Below, one piece after another: positions 6,991 to 16,423 of a DNA stretch of 64,000 nt. Both the position numbers and the translations under genes were made by a program. The stretch covers positions 248,001 through 312,000 of the forward strand of contig NZ_BOSL01000003.1 of assembly GCF_018403325.1 (NCBI RefSeq), written 5' to 3'. This DNA is from Paenibacillus vini (GTDB lineage Bacteria; Bacillota; Bacilli; Paenibacillales; Paenibacillaceae). Each line of letters starts with the position of its first letter. Position 1 is the stretch's first letter. Under the pieces are notes generated by a model. It made no database searches, was not told where the DNA came from, and worked only from the letters and a program-made list of their open reading frames with translations.

Positions 6991-8676
6991 TTGGATTATT
7001 TGCCTACATCCTTAGGCGACACGCGTCTGGCAGCCCGAAGAGGACCGTTTAAATGGCTGCAGAGTGCATTAATTATTCTGTGCATCGCAGGCGCAATTCT
7101 TATCGGTTTGCTGCAGATCAAGGCTCCGAAATCTGCGAATTTGAACGCACCGCCTGAAGATTTCTCTGCGGCCCGTGCCATGAAACAGCTTGAAATCATC
7201 GCCGAAGAACCGCATCCAGTAGGCTCGGCAGCCCATGATACCGTGCGAGATTACTTAATGTCGGAACTGAAGGGACTCGGTTTAACACCGGAAATACATA
7301 AAAGTCAGGCGGTATTGAACGGAGCGGGGATGGTCAATCTCGAAAATATCGTAACCCGGATTCCAGGCACTGCGAACACCAAGCCGGTCATGATTGCCGC
7401 GCATTACGATTCGGTGCCGGCAGCACCAGGGGCAGCGGACGACGGAGCAGCGATTGCCGCCATGCTGGAAACGGTTCGCGCTTTGCAAACCTCCGGTCCC
7501 TTGAAGAACGACTTGATCTTGCTCATGACGGATGGAGAAGAACTGGGTTTGACCGGGGCCAGAGCGTTTATGGCGGAACATCCGTGGGCAGGAGAGCCGG
7601 GAGTTGTCCTGAACTTTGAGGCCCGCGGGAATCGAGGTCCGTCGTTTATGTTCGAGACGAGTGACCGGAACGGGTGGCTGATCTCCGAATTCATCAAGGC
7701 CGCACCGAATCCTATCGGATACTCTCTGATATACAATGTTTACAAATTGATGCCGAACGACACGGATATGACCGTGTTTAAAGAAGGAGGATTAGCAGGG
7801 CTGAATTTTGCTTTCGGCATGGGAGCTAATGCTTATCATGACGAGTTGGATACGCCGGAGAATCTGGATCAGGCGAGTCTTCAACATCATGGCGAATATA
7901 TGCTTAGTTTAACCCGGCATTTCGGAGACCTGAATTTGAAGGATGTTCGCCAAGAGGATGCTGTCTATTTTAATATTTTCGGCTGGAAAATGGTCCACTA
8001 CCCTCAGTCCTGGGCAATCTGGATCCTGGCCTTTACAGTATTACTGTATGTGCTGACTTTATGGCACGGGATGAGCCGCCGCAAAATCAGTCTTAAAGGC
8101 ACATTGGGCGGTGCTGCCATCTTTCTCCTGCTGCTTGGAGTGGTATACGGCGTTGCAGCACTTGCATGGAGCCTTGTGCGCAGCAGCGTCAGCCGGGAGC
8201 AGTTACGAGTCATCGGGCTGGACCCGATAATTAGCGTTTATTGGTTTGCCGGATTCTTGGCGGTTACAATCGGTATCATATGGCTGTTGATCCGGTGGAT
8301 TTCCAGATACAACCATGCGGAGAATGTCTGGAGCGGGACATTGTTGGTTTGGCTGCTGCTTAGCGCGGCAACTTGTTTATATTTGCCTGGCGGAAGCTAT
8401 TTGTTCGTGTGGCCGCTGATTTTCAGCTTAATCGGCCTGAACCTGTCGATGCTCAGACGAATTAACGATTCGGGCTGGACATCCGCGATCTTTGCGGCTC
8501 CCGGATTTATTCTTTTTACGCCGATTTGTTATATGGTATTTGTAATGATGACCTTGATGATGGCCGGTGAACTGATGGTATTTGCAACAATAGCCCTATC
8601 GCTCGTATTTCCCGTCTTTTGCACCAAGGAACAACGGAGGAAGATCAAGCAAGCAGCGAACAAATCCTTCCCGTAA
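6991..8676 (+). CDS. Membrane-anchored M28-family metallopeptidase
   Basis: A zinc aminopeptidase-like domain is anchored by one N-terminal helix (about residues 23-44 from this start) and followed by about seven or eight hydrophobic segments in the C-terminal half. Metal and catalytic residues are in AAHYDSVPAAPGAADDGAA (His138, Asp140, Asp150/151), TDGEELGLTGA (Glu183/184), FEARGN and AYHDELDTPEN. The layout resembles the Ermp1/Pff1-like membrane M28 peptidases. I chose TTG 6991 because GAGGAGGGG lies just upstream; an in-frame ATG at 6913 has only a weak site. Physiological substrate is unknown. It stands between the YdjM-like gene and the ATP-grasp operon with gaps on both sides. Confidence 0.85.
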   Translation: MDYLPTSLGDTRLAARRGPFKWLQSALIILCIAGAILIGLLQIKAPKSANLNAPPEDFSAARAMKQLEIIAEEPHPVGSAAHDTVRDYLMSELKGLGLTPEIHKSQAVLNGAGMVNLENIVTRIPGTANTKPVMIAAHYDSVPAAPGAADDGAAIAAMLETVRALQTSGPLKNDLILLMTDGEELGLTGARAFMAEHPWAGEPGVVLNFEARGNRGPSFMFETSDRNGWLISEFIKAAPNPIGYSLIYNVYKLMPNDTDMTVFKEGGLAGLNFAFGMGANAYHDELDTPENLDQASLQHHGEYMLSLTRHFGDLNLKDVRQEDAVYFNIFGWKMVHYPQSWAIWILAFTVLLYVLTLWHGMSRRKISLKGTLGGAAIFLLLLGVVYGVAALAWSLVRSSVSREQLRVIGLDPIISVYWFAGFLAVTIGIIWLLIRWISRYNHAENVWSGTLLVWLLLSAATCLYLPGGSYLFVWPLIFSLIGLNLSMLRRINDSGWTSAIFAAPGFILFTPICYMVFVMMTLMMAGELMVFATIALSLVFPVFCTKEQRRKIKQAANKSFP

Positions 8677-8766
8677 AATGTGTATTGTTTTTTGTTGTGA
8701 GATGAAACTATCGGACGTCAACCTCGTATCATTAAATAGTCGTTTATTTGGAAAGGATGGGTCAGT

Positions 8767-8982
8767 GTGGAGAACAGCATGAATGTTAAAATGTTTGAGA
8801 AAATGTCTGACGGAAATATTGAACAAATTGACCAGCGCGCATGGAGTCCGGCGATGATCACGGCGCTGGAGCATGTAAATTATATCGTCGTGGGCGGACG
8901 TGAATTTGAAACGGTGGAAGGCCGGTTGAACGTAGACGAGGGGATACTGGAGCTATTGCTCGTACCGGTTCGGAACGAGTAG
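8767..8982 (+). CDS. Small hypothetical protein, first gene of the ATP-grasp operon
   Basis: A 71-residue acidic cytoplasmic protein with no signal or membrane segment. VNYIVVGGREFETVEGRLNVDEGILELLLVP has alternating hydrophobic residues typical of a small beta-rich fold. The start is GTG 8767 (AAAGGATG upstream) or ATG 8779 (GGAG upstream); both are plausible. It ends 21 bases before the Ser/Gly-rich protein gene, so it probably heads the operon that carries the ATP-grasp, DUF4247, DUF350 and K+ channel genes. Function unknown. Confidence 0.65.
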   Translation: MENSMNVKMFEKMSDGNIEQIDQRAWSPAMITALEHVNYIVVGGREFETVEGRLNVDEGILELLLVPVRNE

Positions 8983-9003
8983 GCTCCGAAAGGAGGAACT
9001 GTT

Positions 9004-9726
9004 TTGACTAACGAAGAGAACAAGAAGAAAGAAGAAGGTACATCGAAGCTGTTTACACCGGATGGCAAGCCGCTCCGGGTATTATCGACTTCCCTAGGGA
9101 TTGCGTTGCTGGCGAACGCATTTTTAGTTCCTGGCGGTGCTGTTACGGCCGCTGGCAGCGACGCTGCCGGAGATGAACCTAAACTCGTGGCTTGGTCCAA
9201 TGAAGAAGTAAAGGCGTATTTTGATAAGAACGTCGATTGGAATCTCCCGCTGCCGCTCGCGGAACAAGGCGAGCAACAGGAGGAAGACACGGGAGGAACG
9301 GGCGCGGCTTCAGGCGGAACGACGGTTATCAACAATTATGGTGGCTATGGAACCGGCTTCGGCTGGGACGATATGCTGCTGTATCATTTGCTGTTTAACA
9401 GCGGTTCGAATTATTCCTCAAGCGGCTGGCATAAAAGCCGTGGCGGATATTACACCGGAACGAATACGGCATATAAGCCTCGTTCCTATTCCAGCGGTAC
9501 TTTCCAGAACAAGCCGGTAGCAGGCTCGGTCGTGCCGCCTAAAACGTCGACTTCTACAAAGGGATCGATTGTTAGACGCTCCACGTCGTCGAGCCCGGGA
9601 GGCATCGGGGGCAAATCCAGCGGACTGGGATCTTCGTCATCCAGCTCGAAATCCAGCACGAAGAGCTCCGTTTCAGGATCGTCCAGTTCCAAATCAAGTT
9701 CGAGTAAAGGGTTCTTCGGAGGATGA
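9004..9726 (+). CDS. Membrane-anchored Ser/Gly-rich low-complexity protein
   Basis: 240 residues. A charged N terminus is followed by one hydrophobic segment (about residues 27-49), then an acidic region, a Gly/Tyr/Trp-rich part with INNYGGYGTGFGWDDMLLYHLLF, and a tail of about 70 residues that is more than half Ser, Gly and Lys, ending in SKGFFGG. Its place next to a glutathionylspermidine-synthase-like ligase matches the position of YjfM-like low-complexity proteins in E. coli-type yjf operons. It may be the target that the ligase modifies, which is an inference. TTG 9004 follows AAAGGAGG. The stop overlaps the next start (ATGA), indicating translational coupling. Confidence 0.7.
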   Translation: MTNEENKKKEEGTSKLFTPDGKPLRVLSTSLGIALLANAFLVPGGAVTAAGSDAAGDEPKLVAWSNEEVKAYFDKNVDWNLPLPLAEQGEQQEEDTGGTGAASGGTTVINNYGGYGTGFGWDDMLLYHLLFNSGSNYSSSGWHKSRGGYYTGTNTAYKPRSYSSGTFQNKPVAGSVVPPKTSTSTKGSIVRRSTSSSPGGIGGKSSGLGSSSSSSKSSTKSSVSGSSSSKSSSSKGFFGG

Positions 9727-10919
9727 CCGGTCAAGCGTTTGAAGTTATTGGTACTCCGCATAGCGACCGGGAATCCCGCGTAAAGCAGCTTTTTGAGCTG
9801 GGTTTTACCTGGGCTGATATAGAGGATGAAGAGTATTGGATCGATCAGATTGTACTCATGAAGCAGCCGCTGTATGAAGAGTTGGAGAAAGCGGCAACAG
9901 CGTTATGGGGAATTCTGGACAAAGCGGTCCGCTATGTTCATCGACGTCCGGATCTTTATGAATTGCTGGGCATTCCGCCGGTGATGTGGGAATTGCTGGA
10001 TCAAACTGAGCTGGCGGAACCCGGGTTGATCAGCCGGTATGCGCGATTCGACTTTGCGATATCCAATGACGGCAGCATCAAGCTTCTCGAATTGAATGCA
10101 GATACGCCGACGGGTTATGTGGAATCTTCTATAGCTACGCCTTGGATTCTGGAACAGGCTGGATTATCATCTCCGAATAAGGGGATGAAGGATTTGGTTG
10201 CCGCCGCATGGGCGGTGGAACAACCGGATACTGCAGCATGTGTGGCTTATGGCCAACATATGGAGGATTCCGGGACAATTGAAGCGCTTGTCCGCCACAG
10301 CGGACGGGAAATGACGTGCGAGGATTGTCTGGAGCTTTGGTTTGATGACGGCTATTTAAAGAACAAATCCGGGGAAATCATCCGGAGGATGTTTGCTCTT
10401 TATCCGAAGGAATGGATGGCCGTAGACGATGCCGGAGAAGCCATGGCGTTTGCGATTGAGACGGAGAGGCTTACGCTGTTTAATCCTCCGCACAGCCTTT
10501 TGCTGCAATCGAAAGGTTTATTGGCAGCCGTGTGGGGGCTGTATGAACTTGGCCTGCTGTTCAATGAGAAGGAAAGAGAAGCCATCTCGGCTTATGTACT
10601 GCCTACTTACAATAAGCCGGTTTTCTCGGGCAGCTTTGTGTCCAAATCGATGTTTGGGCGCGAGGGCGGTTCGGTGCGCATGTATGACGCTGAAGGTCAA
10701 TTGGAAATCGAAGATCAAGAAGGCTTCGACAGCAGTGTGCTGTTTCCGTCGGTGTACCAGAAACGGGCTGAGCTGGCGAAAATCAATACGGCTGTAGGAG
10801 AACTTCATTTACTGACCGGCATGTTTGTTATCAACGGGACTCCCTGCGGCCTGTTGGGCAGAGCGGGCGGCCCCATCACGGGCAATGCCAGTCATTTTAT
10901 AGCGATGGGAGTGAAATAA
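9723..10919 (+). CDS. Glutathionylspermidine synthase-like ATP-grasp ligase (YjfC type)
   Basis: A 398-residue ATP-grasp enzyme of the GSP_synth family. Such enzymes form an amide bond between a carboxylate and an amine using ATP. Visible family signatures are RYARFDFAI (106-113), LLELNADTPTG (121-131), the C-terminal MFVINGTPCGLLGRAGGPIT and GNASHFIAMGV. The amidase domain found in E. coli Gss is absent, so it matches the YjfC/YgiC-type synthetase-only proteins with unknown substrates. ATG 9723 overlaps the upstream stop, and its stop abuts the start of the DUF4247-like lipoprotein gene. The context suggests modification of a membrane-anchored protein or synthesis of a peptide/polyamine conjugate. 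Confidence 0.88.
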   Translation: MTGQAFEVIGTPHSDRESRVKQLFELGFTWADIEDEEYWIDQIVLMKQPLYEELEKAATALWGILDKAVRYVHRRPDLYELLGIPPVMWELLDQTELAEPGLISRYARFDFAISNDGSIKLLELNADTPTGYVESSIATPWILEQAGLSSPNKGMKDLVAAAWAVEQPDTAACVAYGQHMEDSGTIEALVRHSGREMTCEDCLELWFDDGYLKNKSGEIIRRMFALYPKEWMAVDDAGEAMAFAIETERLTLFNPPHSLLLQSKGLLAAVWGLYELGLLFNEKEREAISAYVLPTYNKPVFSGSFVSKSMFGREGGSVRMYDAEGQLEIEDQEGFDSSVLFPSVYQKRAELAKINTAVGELHLLTGMFVINGTPCGLLGRAGGPITGNASHFIAMGVK

Positions 10920-11543
10920 ATGCGAAACAAAAGAGCGCTTTGGCTATTATTGGCCGGGGTTCTGCTGTTGGTGCTTAGCGCCTGCGGTAACTCAACCAGC
11001 GTATTTCATACCGACTCCGGCTCGGAAACTTCTTTGTCGACGGTACGCGTACCTTGGGATTATCGCATTCAGGAAGGAACCGTCGGAGATCTGATCGGAA
11101 GCGATATGACGGTTCTGCCTGACAATGAACTGCTGCCGAATGACGGCAATTACGCAACCGGGGACAAAGTTTGGGTGTTGCAGTTTATGGATGCAGAATT
11201 GACCACGGACGAAAACCAGAAGAATGAAGTCCGGTTATCGGCCTGGAATACGATTAAATCGTATCCCGATAAGACCGCGGCGGATAAGGATATCGCCGAA
11301 TTGAAAGTGTCCGTCACGACCGATGTCGATCTGGTTGGTGTGTATAAGACCGAATACCAGAAAAAGACGAGAAATTTCGCCGTGCTGGAGCTGCCGACCG
11401 GCAACCGGATCAAGCAGCCGATTGATGACGCGCGATATAAAGACCTGGAGAAGAAGAAGACAGCTTCCGTCGTGCTTGAGGAAGTGCATGATTTTGCCGA
11501 TTATGATTCGGCCTTTGCGAAATTTAGGGGGTGGGCGAAGTAA
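10920..11543 (+). CDS. DUF4247-type lipoprotein
   Basis: 207 residues with a lipoprotein signal, LLLVLSACGN, so Cys22 should be lipidated on the outer face of the membrane. The mature part is mixed alpha/beta with VWVLQFMDAELTTDE and FAVLELPTGNRIKQPIDDARYKDL, a pattern I associate with the DUF4247 family that accompanies DUF350 and polyamine/ATP-grasp genes in Firmicutes. Its ATG directly follows the stop of the ATP-grasp gene and its stop TAA overlaps the ATG of the DUF350 gene, so the three are translationally coupled. Biochemical role unknown. Confidence 0.75.
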   Translation: MRNKRALWLLLAGVLLLVLSACGNSTSVFHTDSGSETSLSTVRVPWDYRIQEGTVGDLIGSDMTVLPDNELLPNDGNYATGDKVWVLQFMDAELTTDENQKNEVRLSAWNTIKSYPDKTAADKDIAELKVSVTTDVDLVGVYKTEYQKKTRNFAVLELPTGNRIKQPIDDARYKDLEKKKTASVVLEEVHDFADYDSAFAKFRGWAK

Positions 11544-11932
11544 TGGTATTTATAAATATTATAGTGAGCGTAATTGTCATTATCGGGCTGCAATTGCTGG
11601 GCATGGTGATTTTTAGCTGGATGACGCCGTATAAAGACATGGAAGAATTGAAAAAAGGTAACAAGGCGGCCGCTTTAGCTATGGGCGGAAAGTTTATTGG
11701 TACGGCCATTATTTTGGGCGTAGCTGCGTACACAAACACGTCGATCTGGTTTATGATCCTATGGTTTGCTGTCGGATACGTATGCCTTATCGCAGCCTAT
11801 TGGATCTTCGAACTGGTGACCCCAGGGTTTAAAGTATCCGATCATTTGCAGCAAGGAAATGTGGCCGTGGGGCTCTTTCTTTGTCTTGTATTTATCGGGA
11901 CTGCCTTTGCGGTCAGCAGCCTCATCATCTAA
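11543..11932 (+). CDS. DUF350 (YjfL-type) integral membrane protein
   Basis: 129 residues with four hydrophobic helices and the signature KGNKAAALAMGGKFIGTAIILG in the first half. A similar segment, QGNVAVGLFLCLVFIGTA, in the second half shows the internal duplication typical of DUF350/YjfL. ATG 11543 is chosen: AGGGGG lies upstream and the codon overlaps the previous stop (TAATG); an in-frame GTG at 11531 overlaps that ribosome site. DUF350 proteins consistently occur beside glutathionylspermidine-synthase-like ligases. Their function is not established. Confidence 0.85.
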   Translation: MVFINIIVSVIVIIGLQLLGMVIFSWMTPYKDMEELKKGNKAAALAMGGKFIGTAIILGVAAYTNTSIWFMILWFAVGYVCLIAAYWIFELVTPGFKVSDHLQQGNVAVGLFLCLVFIGTAFAVSSLII

Positions 11933-11959
11933 GGGTCAACCAGGGAGAGGGGCAGGCCA

Positions 11960-12976
11960 GTGCATTTTTTTCTTAGATTTACCACGAAATTAATGCGTTT
12001 ACGGAAAACGTCAATCGCTTTGATCATTCTCGGTTTTATCGTTGCCAGCGCGACCATCGCTTTTCTGCTGGAACCGGGTACCTTCGGAAACTGGTTTAAT
12101 GCGCTGTACTGGGTTATGACAACGATGGCGACCGTAGGCTATGGTGATTATTTTGCGAAGACGGAATTCGGCAAAGCATTTACAATTTTTTTATACATTT
12201 TTGGCATCGGCCTGCTCAGTTTGGTTATCGGGAAGGTCATCGATTCTCTGGGCAGCCTTCAACGGCAGAGAGGAGCCGGGACTTTGAACTTTCATGGCGA
12301 GGAACATGTCCTGTTGATAAACTGGAGCAAAAAAGCGCAATCGGCGGTAGATGAAATTTTGTGCTACTCCCCGAAAAGCCAAATTGTGATCATCGATGAA
12401 TCCAATCAACATCCATTGGAGCATCTGCATCAGGTTCATTTCGTCTCTGGAGATCCAGCGGCAGATGATATTCTGGAGAAGGCGAACATTTCAAAAGCGA
12501 GAGCGGCTATTATATTTGCGGATTCGCGGATCGAAGAAGCGTCGCTGATTGACGGGAAATCTCTGCTCATCGCCTCCAGCATCGAGCGGCTTGCGCCGCA
12601 TGTACATACAACGGTAGAGATCACGCAGGAAAAAAATATTCAGAATTTCCGTTATGTTCAGGTCAATGAATTTGTCTTGTCGCATGACGCCATTTCAAGA
12701 CTGGCCGTAAGGTCGGCACTGCAGGAAGGTAATTCGGATGTGATTCGTCAGTTGCTTAGCCGTCAGCATGGTGATGATATTTATGAAGTCAAGGTTCAGC
12801 AAGGCTGGAAAACTTATCGGGATGCTTTTCAGGATTTGTTGAGTCAGGGAGCGACCTTGCTTGCCGATCGCAATGATCTGGGGATCAACCGGAAACTGGA
12901 TCAGCTAATCCCCCCGGATGCACGGTTATATATTGTTTCGGACGAGACGACTTACCGGCGTATTGCCGGACTATAA
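11960..12976 (+). CDS. Potassium channel with TrkA-N/RCK domain (YugO type)
   Basis: 338 residues. Two transmembrane helices (about 18-36 and 71-93) flank a pore loop with the K+ selectivity filter TVGYGD (58-63). The cytoplasmic part is an RCK domain starting at HVLLINWSKKAQSAVDEI, with a changed nucleotide-binding loop (NWSKKAQ in place of GxGxxG) as in YugO. The start is GTG 11960 after GGAGAGGGG. It closes the ATP-grasp operon, 27 bases after the DUF350 gene. Channel genes of this class recur in such operons, which links the unknown ligase product to ion flux or membrane potential (inference). Confidence 0.88.
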   Translation: MHFFLRFTTKLMRLRKTSIALIILGFIVASATIAFLLEPGTFGNWFNALYWVMTTMATVGYGDYFAKTEFGKAFTIFLYIFGIGLLSLVIGKVIDSLGSLQRQRGAGTLNFHGEEHVLLINWSKKAQSAVDEILCYSPKSQIVIIDESNQHPLEHLHQVHFVSGDPAADDILEKANISKARAAIIFADSRIEEASLIDGKSLLIASSIERLAPHVHTTVEITQEKNIQNFRYVQVNEFVLSHDAISRLAVRSALQEGNSDVIRQLLSRQHGDDIYEVKVQQGWKTYRDAFQDLLSQGATLLADRNDLGINRKLDQLIPPDARLYIVSDETTYRRIAGL

Positions 12977-12996
12977 ACCAATTTCAATTCATTACC

Positions 12997-13023
12997 CCCG
13001 GTCCTAGGAGCGGGTTTTTTTTA
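12997..13023 (+). terminator. Probable terminator after the K+ channel gene
   Basis: CCCG-G-TCC-TA-GGA-G-CGGG forms a short interrupted hairpin followed by an eight-base T run. Confidence 0.6.
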
Positions 13024-13129
13024 TGATTAAAGACTTTATTAGATTTGCGGGTAAAGTAGAGTAAAGTGCATTTGCGCAAAACCGCGGAATACACTTATAC
13101 TCACTCTATAATGTTTAAGGAGAGGTATT

Positions 13130-13846
13130 ATGGAGCAGATCGATTTGGAAATGATTTTTAAGCTATGCATGGCATTATTATTCGGTCTGTTTATCGGTAT
13201 TGACCGTCAATTGAAACAGAAGCCGCTGGGGATCAAAACGAGTATGGTCATATGTATCGCGAGCTGCCTGGTTACGATCGTCTCGATCGAAGCCTTTGAA
13301 AAGTTCGCCGGTCCGGATCACCCGAATATGGACCCGATGCGTCTGGCCGCGCAAATTGTCAGCGGGATCGGTTTTCTAGGGGCCGGAGCGATTCTTCGGA
13401 GAAGTAATGAGGGAATCTCCGGCCTGACGTCGGCCGCGATGATTTGGGCCGCCTCCGGGATCGGGATTGCGATCGGAACAGGCTTCTATATAGAGGCTGC
13501 TCTAGCGGTCATTCTGCTGATTCTGTCGGTCAACTTTATTCCTTATTTGATCAAATGGATCGGGCCCTACAAGTTGAATCAGCGCGACGTATCCATCAAG
13601 GTCGTGATGGGGGATCACGGAGATGTGGCGGAGCTCATCCGGATTATCGAGCGTAAGGATGGTACCGGCCCGGGAGCGAAAAGAAACCAGCACCGGATTC
13701 GGCGCTTGAAAATTAAAGATCTTGAGGAAGGCCGTCAACGGGTAGATATGGTCATCTCCGCATCGGAAAGGGAATACACCACCGAAATTTATCATTTTGT
13801 GCGGCATATCGATCATGTCATCAGCGTTGAGGTAGAAAATCTTTAA
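13130..13846 (+). CDS. MgtC/SapB family membrane protein (YhiD-like)
   Basis: 238 residues with four or five hydrophobic helices in the first 150 residues and a soluble C-terminal domain. The family core is clear: LFGLFIGIDRQLKQKPLGIKT, followed by RLAAQIVSGIGFLGAGAILR and GLTSAAMIWAASGIGIAIG. MgtC proteins in pathogens affect ATP synthase and magnesium homeostasis; chromosomal Firmicute members are less understood. ATG 13130 follows AAGGAGAGG. It is a single gene with clear gaps on both sides. I saw no magnesium-responsive leader in the 107 bases before it. Confidence 0.88.
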   Translation: MEQIDLEMIFKLCMALLFGLFIGIDRQLKQKPLGIKTSMVICIASCLVTIVSIEAFEKFAGPDHPNMDPMRLAAQIVSGIGFLGAGAILRRSNEGISGLTSAAMIWAASGIGIAIGTGFYIEAALAVILLILSVNFIPYLIKWIGPYKLNQRDVSIKVVMGDHGDVAELIRIIERKDGTGPGAKRNQHRIRRLKIKDLEEGRQRVDMVISASEREYTTEIYHFVRHIDHVISVEVENL

Positions 13847-13934
13847 ATTCGATTTCATGCTGTTTACATTCAGTTTAAATACTTAGTTTATCCTTTCCCT
13901 ATACTAGATAAGGAATGGAGAGGGGAAAATAAAC

Positions 13935-15740
13935 ATGGCATTGAATGGAACGGCAGAAGCCATTGAGTCGTCTGGATCGAATGCATCAGATAAATCAAAT
14001 AAAGGGGCCTTTTTCCGCTTGATGCGGGAAACAAAACCGTCGATAGGACTTTTGACAACGGCAGTGCTGCTTAGCGTAGTTTCCACGTTGGTCGGGCTGG
14101 TCATCCCGATGTTTACAAAAAATCTGGTTGACGGTTTTTCGTTGGCCGCTTTGGACCGGACTCAAATTATCGCCCTGGTTGCCGCATTCGCGGGTCAAAC
14201 GCTCGCGTCGGGCTTGGGGATTTTTCTGCTGAATTATATCGGTCAGAAGATGGTTGCTTCGCTGAGGGACCGTTTGTGGAAAAAGCTGCTGGTCCTGCCG
14301 GTGTCTTATTTTGACAATAACCGGACCGGGGAATCCGTAAGCCGGATGACCAATGATACGGGTGTGATCAAGACTCTGATCTCCGAGCACGTCGCCGGTT
14401 TTTTCAGCGGCATTATTTCCATAATCGGTTCGATCATTGTATTGCTGTATTTAAACTGGAAGATGACGGTGATCATGTTCATCGTCATTCCTCTAGCTGC
14501 GTTGGTTCTTTATCCGCTGGGGCGGAAAATGTACAAAATATCCGTCGGAATGCAGGATGAGACGGCTTCGTTTACGGCTACCCTCAGCCAGGTGTTGTCG
14601 GAAATCCGCTTGGTCAAAGCTTCCAACGCCGAGCCCAGAGAATATGCCAGCGGAAGCAAAGGCATTACTGGCCTGCTGAAATTCGGAGTGAAGGAAGGGC
14701 TGGTGATGGCCTGGATCAGTCCGCTCATATCCGTCGTGATGATGATGCTATTGGTCGTTGTCATTGGATATGGGGGAATGCAGGTGTCTTCCGGGGCGTT
14801 GACGGCAGGGGAACTGGTTGCGTTTATATTGTACCTGATTCAGATCGTCATGCCGATGACGCAGCTAACGACCTTTTTCACCCAATTGCAAAAAGCAAAG
14901 GGCGCCACAGAGCGGATCATGGAAACGTTGGAAGCGGAGGAGGAAGCCTTCGATACTGGCAAAGAAGTCGATTATGCCAACCGTCCGGTAACGATCGAAG
15001 ATCTTTCTTTTGGTTACAAGGAAGAAGAACCTGTGCTAAAGGAAGTCAGCTTCCGCATGGAACCGGGTACGGTGACGGCTGTGGTTGGTCCGAGCGGCGG
15101 AGGGAAAACGACGCTGTTCTCGATGCTCGAGCGGTTCTACCTCCCTCATGAAGGACGAATTCTGCTAGGCACGGAGCCGATCGATAGCTTCTCGCTGCGG
15201 TCCTGGCGCTCAATAATCGGATATGTGTCCCAGGATAGTCCAATGATTGCGGGCACGATCCGGGAGAATCTTTGCTACGGAGTCGAGCGCAGCGTAAGTG
15301 ACGAAGAGCTCCGGCAAGCGGCGGAAATGGCTTATGCCGACGGGTTTATCGCTGAGCTGCCGAACGCGTATGACACCGATGTAGGCGAGCGGGGCGTCAA
15401 GCTGTCCGGAGGCCAGCGCCAGCGGATCGCGATTGCCCGGGCGCTGCTGCGCGATCCGAAGATCCTGATGCTCGATGAGGCGACATCCAGCCTGGACAGC
15501 CGCTCGGAACAGGTCGTTCAGCAAGCGCTGAATAACCTGATGGCGGGTCGTACAACGATCGTGATTGCGCATCGCTTGTCGACGGTCGTTGGGGCGGATC
15601 AGATCATCTTCGTAGAGAAAGGGACGGTCACCGGCCGGGGAACGCATGACGAATTGCTGAAGAATCACGAAATGTACCGGGAATTCGCGGCGCAGCAGCT
15701 GCAAATTGCCGAAGGTATTTTAGATGAAGCAAGGGACTGA
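13935..15740 (+). CDS. ABC exporter half-transporter (BmrA-like)
   Basis: 601 residues with six N-terminal transmembrane helices fused to one ATPase domain. Walker [10 protein letters not shown], the Q-loop YVSQDSPMI, the signature [15 protein letters not shown], Walker [11 protein letters not shown] and the switch AHRLS are all intact. It should work as a homodimer exporting drugs, lipids or peptides. ATG 13935 follows GGAGAGGGG. The response regulator gene starts five bases after its stop and a sensor kinase follows with overlap, so the three form one operon. This suggests a transporter controlled by its own two-component system, probably against an envelope-active compound. Confidence 0.92.
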   Translation: MALNGTAEAIESSGSNASDKSNKGAFFRLMRETKPSIGLLTTAVLLSVVSTLVGLVIPMFTKNLVDGFSLAALDRTQIIALVAAFAGQTLASGLGIFLLNYIGQKMVASLRDRLWKKLLVLPVSYFDNNRTGESVSRMTNDTGVIKTLISEHVAGFFSGIISIIGSIIVLLYLNWKMTVIMFIVIPLAALVLYPLGRKMYKISVGMQDETASFTATLSQVLSEIRLVKASNAEPREYASGSKGITGLLKFGVKEGLVMAWISPLISVVMMMLLVVVIGYGGMQVSSGALTAGELVAFILYLIQIVMPMTQLTTFFTQLQKAKGATERIMETLEAEEEAFDTGKEVDYANRPVTIEDLSFGYKEEEPVLKEVSFRMEPGTVTAVVGPSGGGKTTLFSMLERFYLPHEGRILLGTEPIDSFSLRSWRSIIGYVSQDSPMIAGTIRENLCYGVERSVSDEELRQAAEMAYADGFIAELPNAYDTDVGERGVKLSGGQRQRIAIARALLRDPKILMLDEATSSLDSRSEQVVQQALNNLMAGRTTIVIAHRLSTVVGADQIIFVEKGTVTGRGTHDELLKNHEMYREFAAQQLQIAEGILDEARD

Positions 15741-15745
15741 GAGTT

Positions 15746-16423
15746 ATGCCTAAAATACTTATTGTTGATGATGATCCGCATATCCGCGAGCTTGTGCGGG
15801 TCTTTCTGGAGGAAGCGGGGATGGAAGCGGATGAGGCGGAGAATGGTTTGAAAGCTCTCGCCTCTCTGGAACAAGAGAAGGCCGACTTGGTCATTCTCGA
15901 TGTAATGATGCCCGGGATGGACGGCTGGGAACTGTGCCAGGAGCTTCAGCGGCTGTATGAAATGCCTGTTCTGATGCTGACCGCCAAGGGAGAAACGAAG
16001 CAGATTGTGAAAGGCTTCGATCTCGGCGCGGACGATTACCTGGTTAAGCCGTTTCAGCCGGCGGAATTGATCGTTCGGGTCAAAGCGCTGCTGAAGCGAT
16101 ACCAGGTGATTGCTTCTCAGACCGTGGCGATCGGCAGCGTCCGTATGAATCGCCGTACTTTTGAGGCAGTGGCTGATAACGAAAAGTTCACACTGCCTTT
16201 AAAAGAATTCGAACTGTTGTTCAGGCTCGGCAGCAGCCCGGGAAGAACCTTGACTCGCGAGCAATTGATCGAGGAGATTTGGGGATACGATTTCGAAGGC
16301 AACGAGCGGACGCTTGACGTGCATATAAACCGGCTGCGCGAACGTTTTTCCGTGGATAAATACGGATTCAAGATTCGGACGATTCGCGGCCTCGGGTACC
16401 GGCTGGAGGTGGTCGGAGATTGA
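15746..16423 (+). CDS. OmpR-family response regulator
   Basis: 225 residues. The receiver domain (1-115) has the acidic pocket DDD at 8-10, phospho-acceptor Asp52 in VILDVMMPGMDGWEL, and the conserved Lys in DDYLVKPF. The C-terminal winged-helix DNA-binding domain ends with RTIRGLGYRLE. It lies between the ABC exporter gene (five-base gap) and a kinase gene that overlaps its stop, so the cognate kinase is the next protein. The likely target is its own operon's promoter, upstream of 13935. Confidence 0.93.
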   Translation: MPKILIVDDDPHIRELVRVFLEEAGMEADEAENGLKALASLEQEKADLVILDVMMPGMDGWELCQELQRLYEMPVLMLTAKGETKQIVKGFDLGADDYLVKPFQPAELIVRVKALLKRYQVIASQTVAIGSVRMNRRTFEAVADNEKFTLPLKEFELLFRLGSSPGRTLTREQLIEEIWGYDFEGNERTLDVHINRLRERFSVDKYGFKIRTIRGLGYRLEVVGD

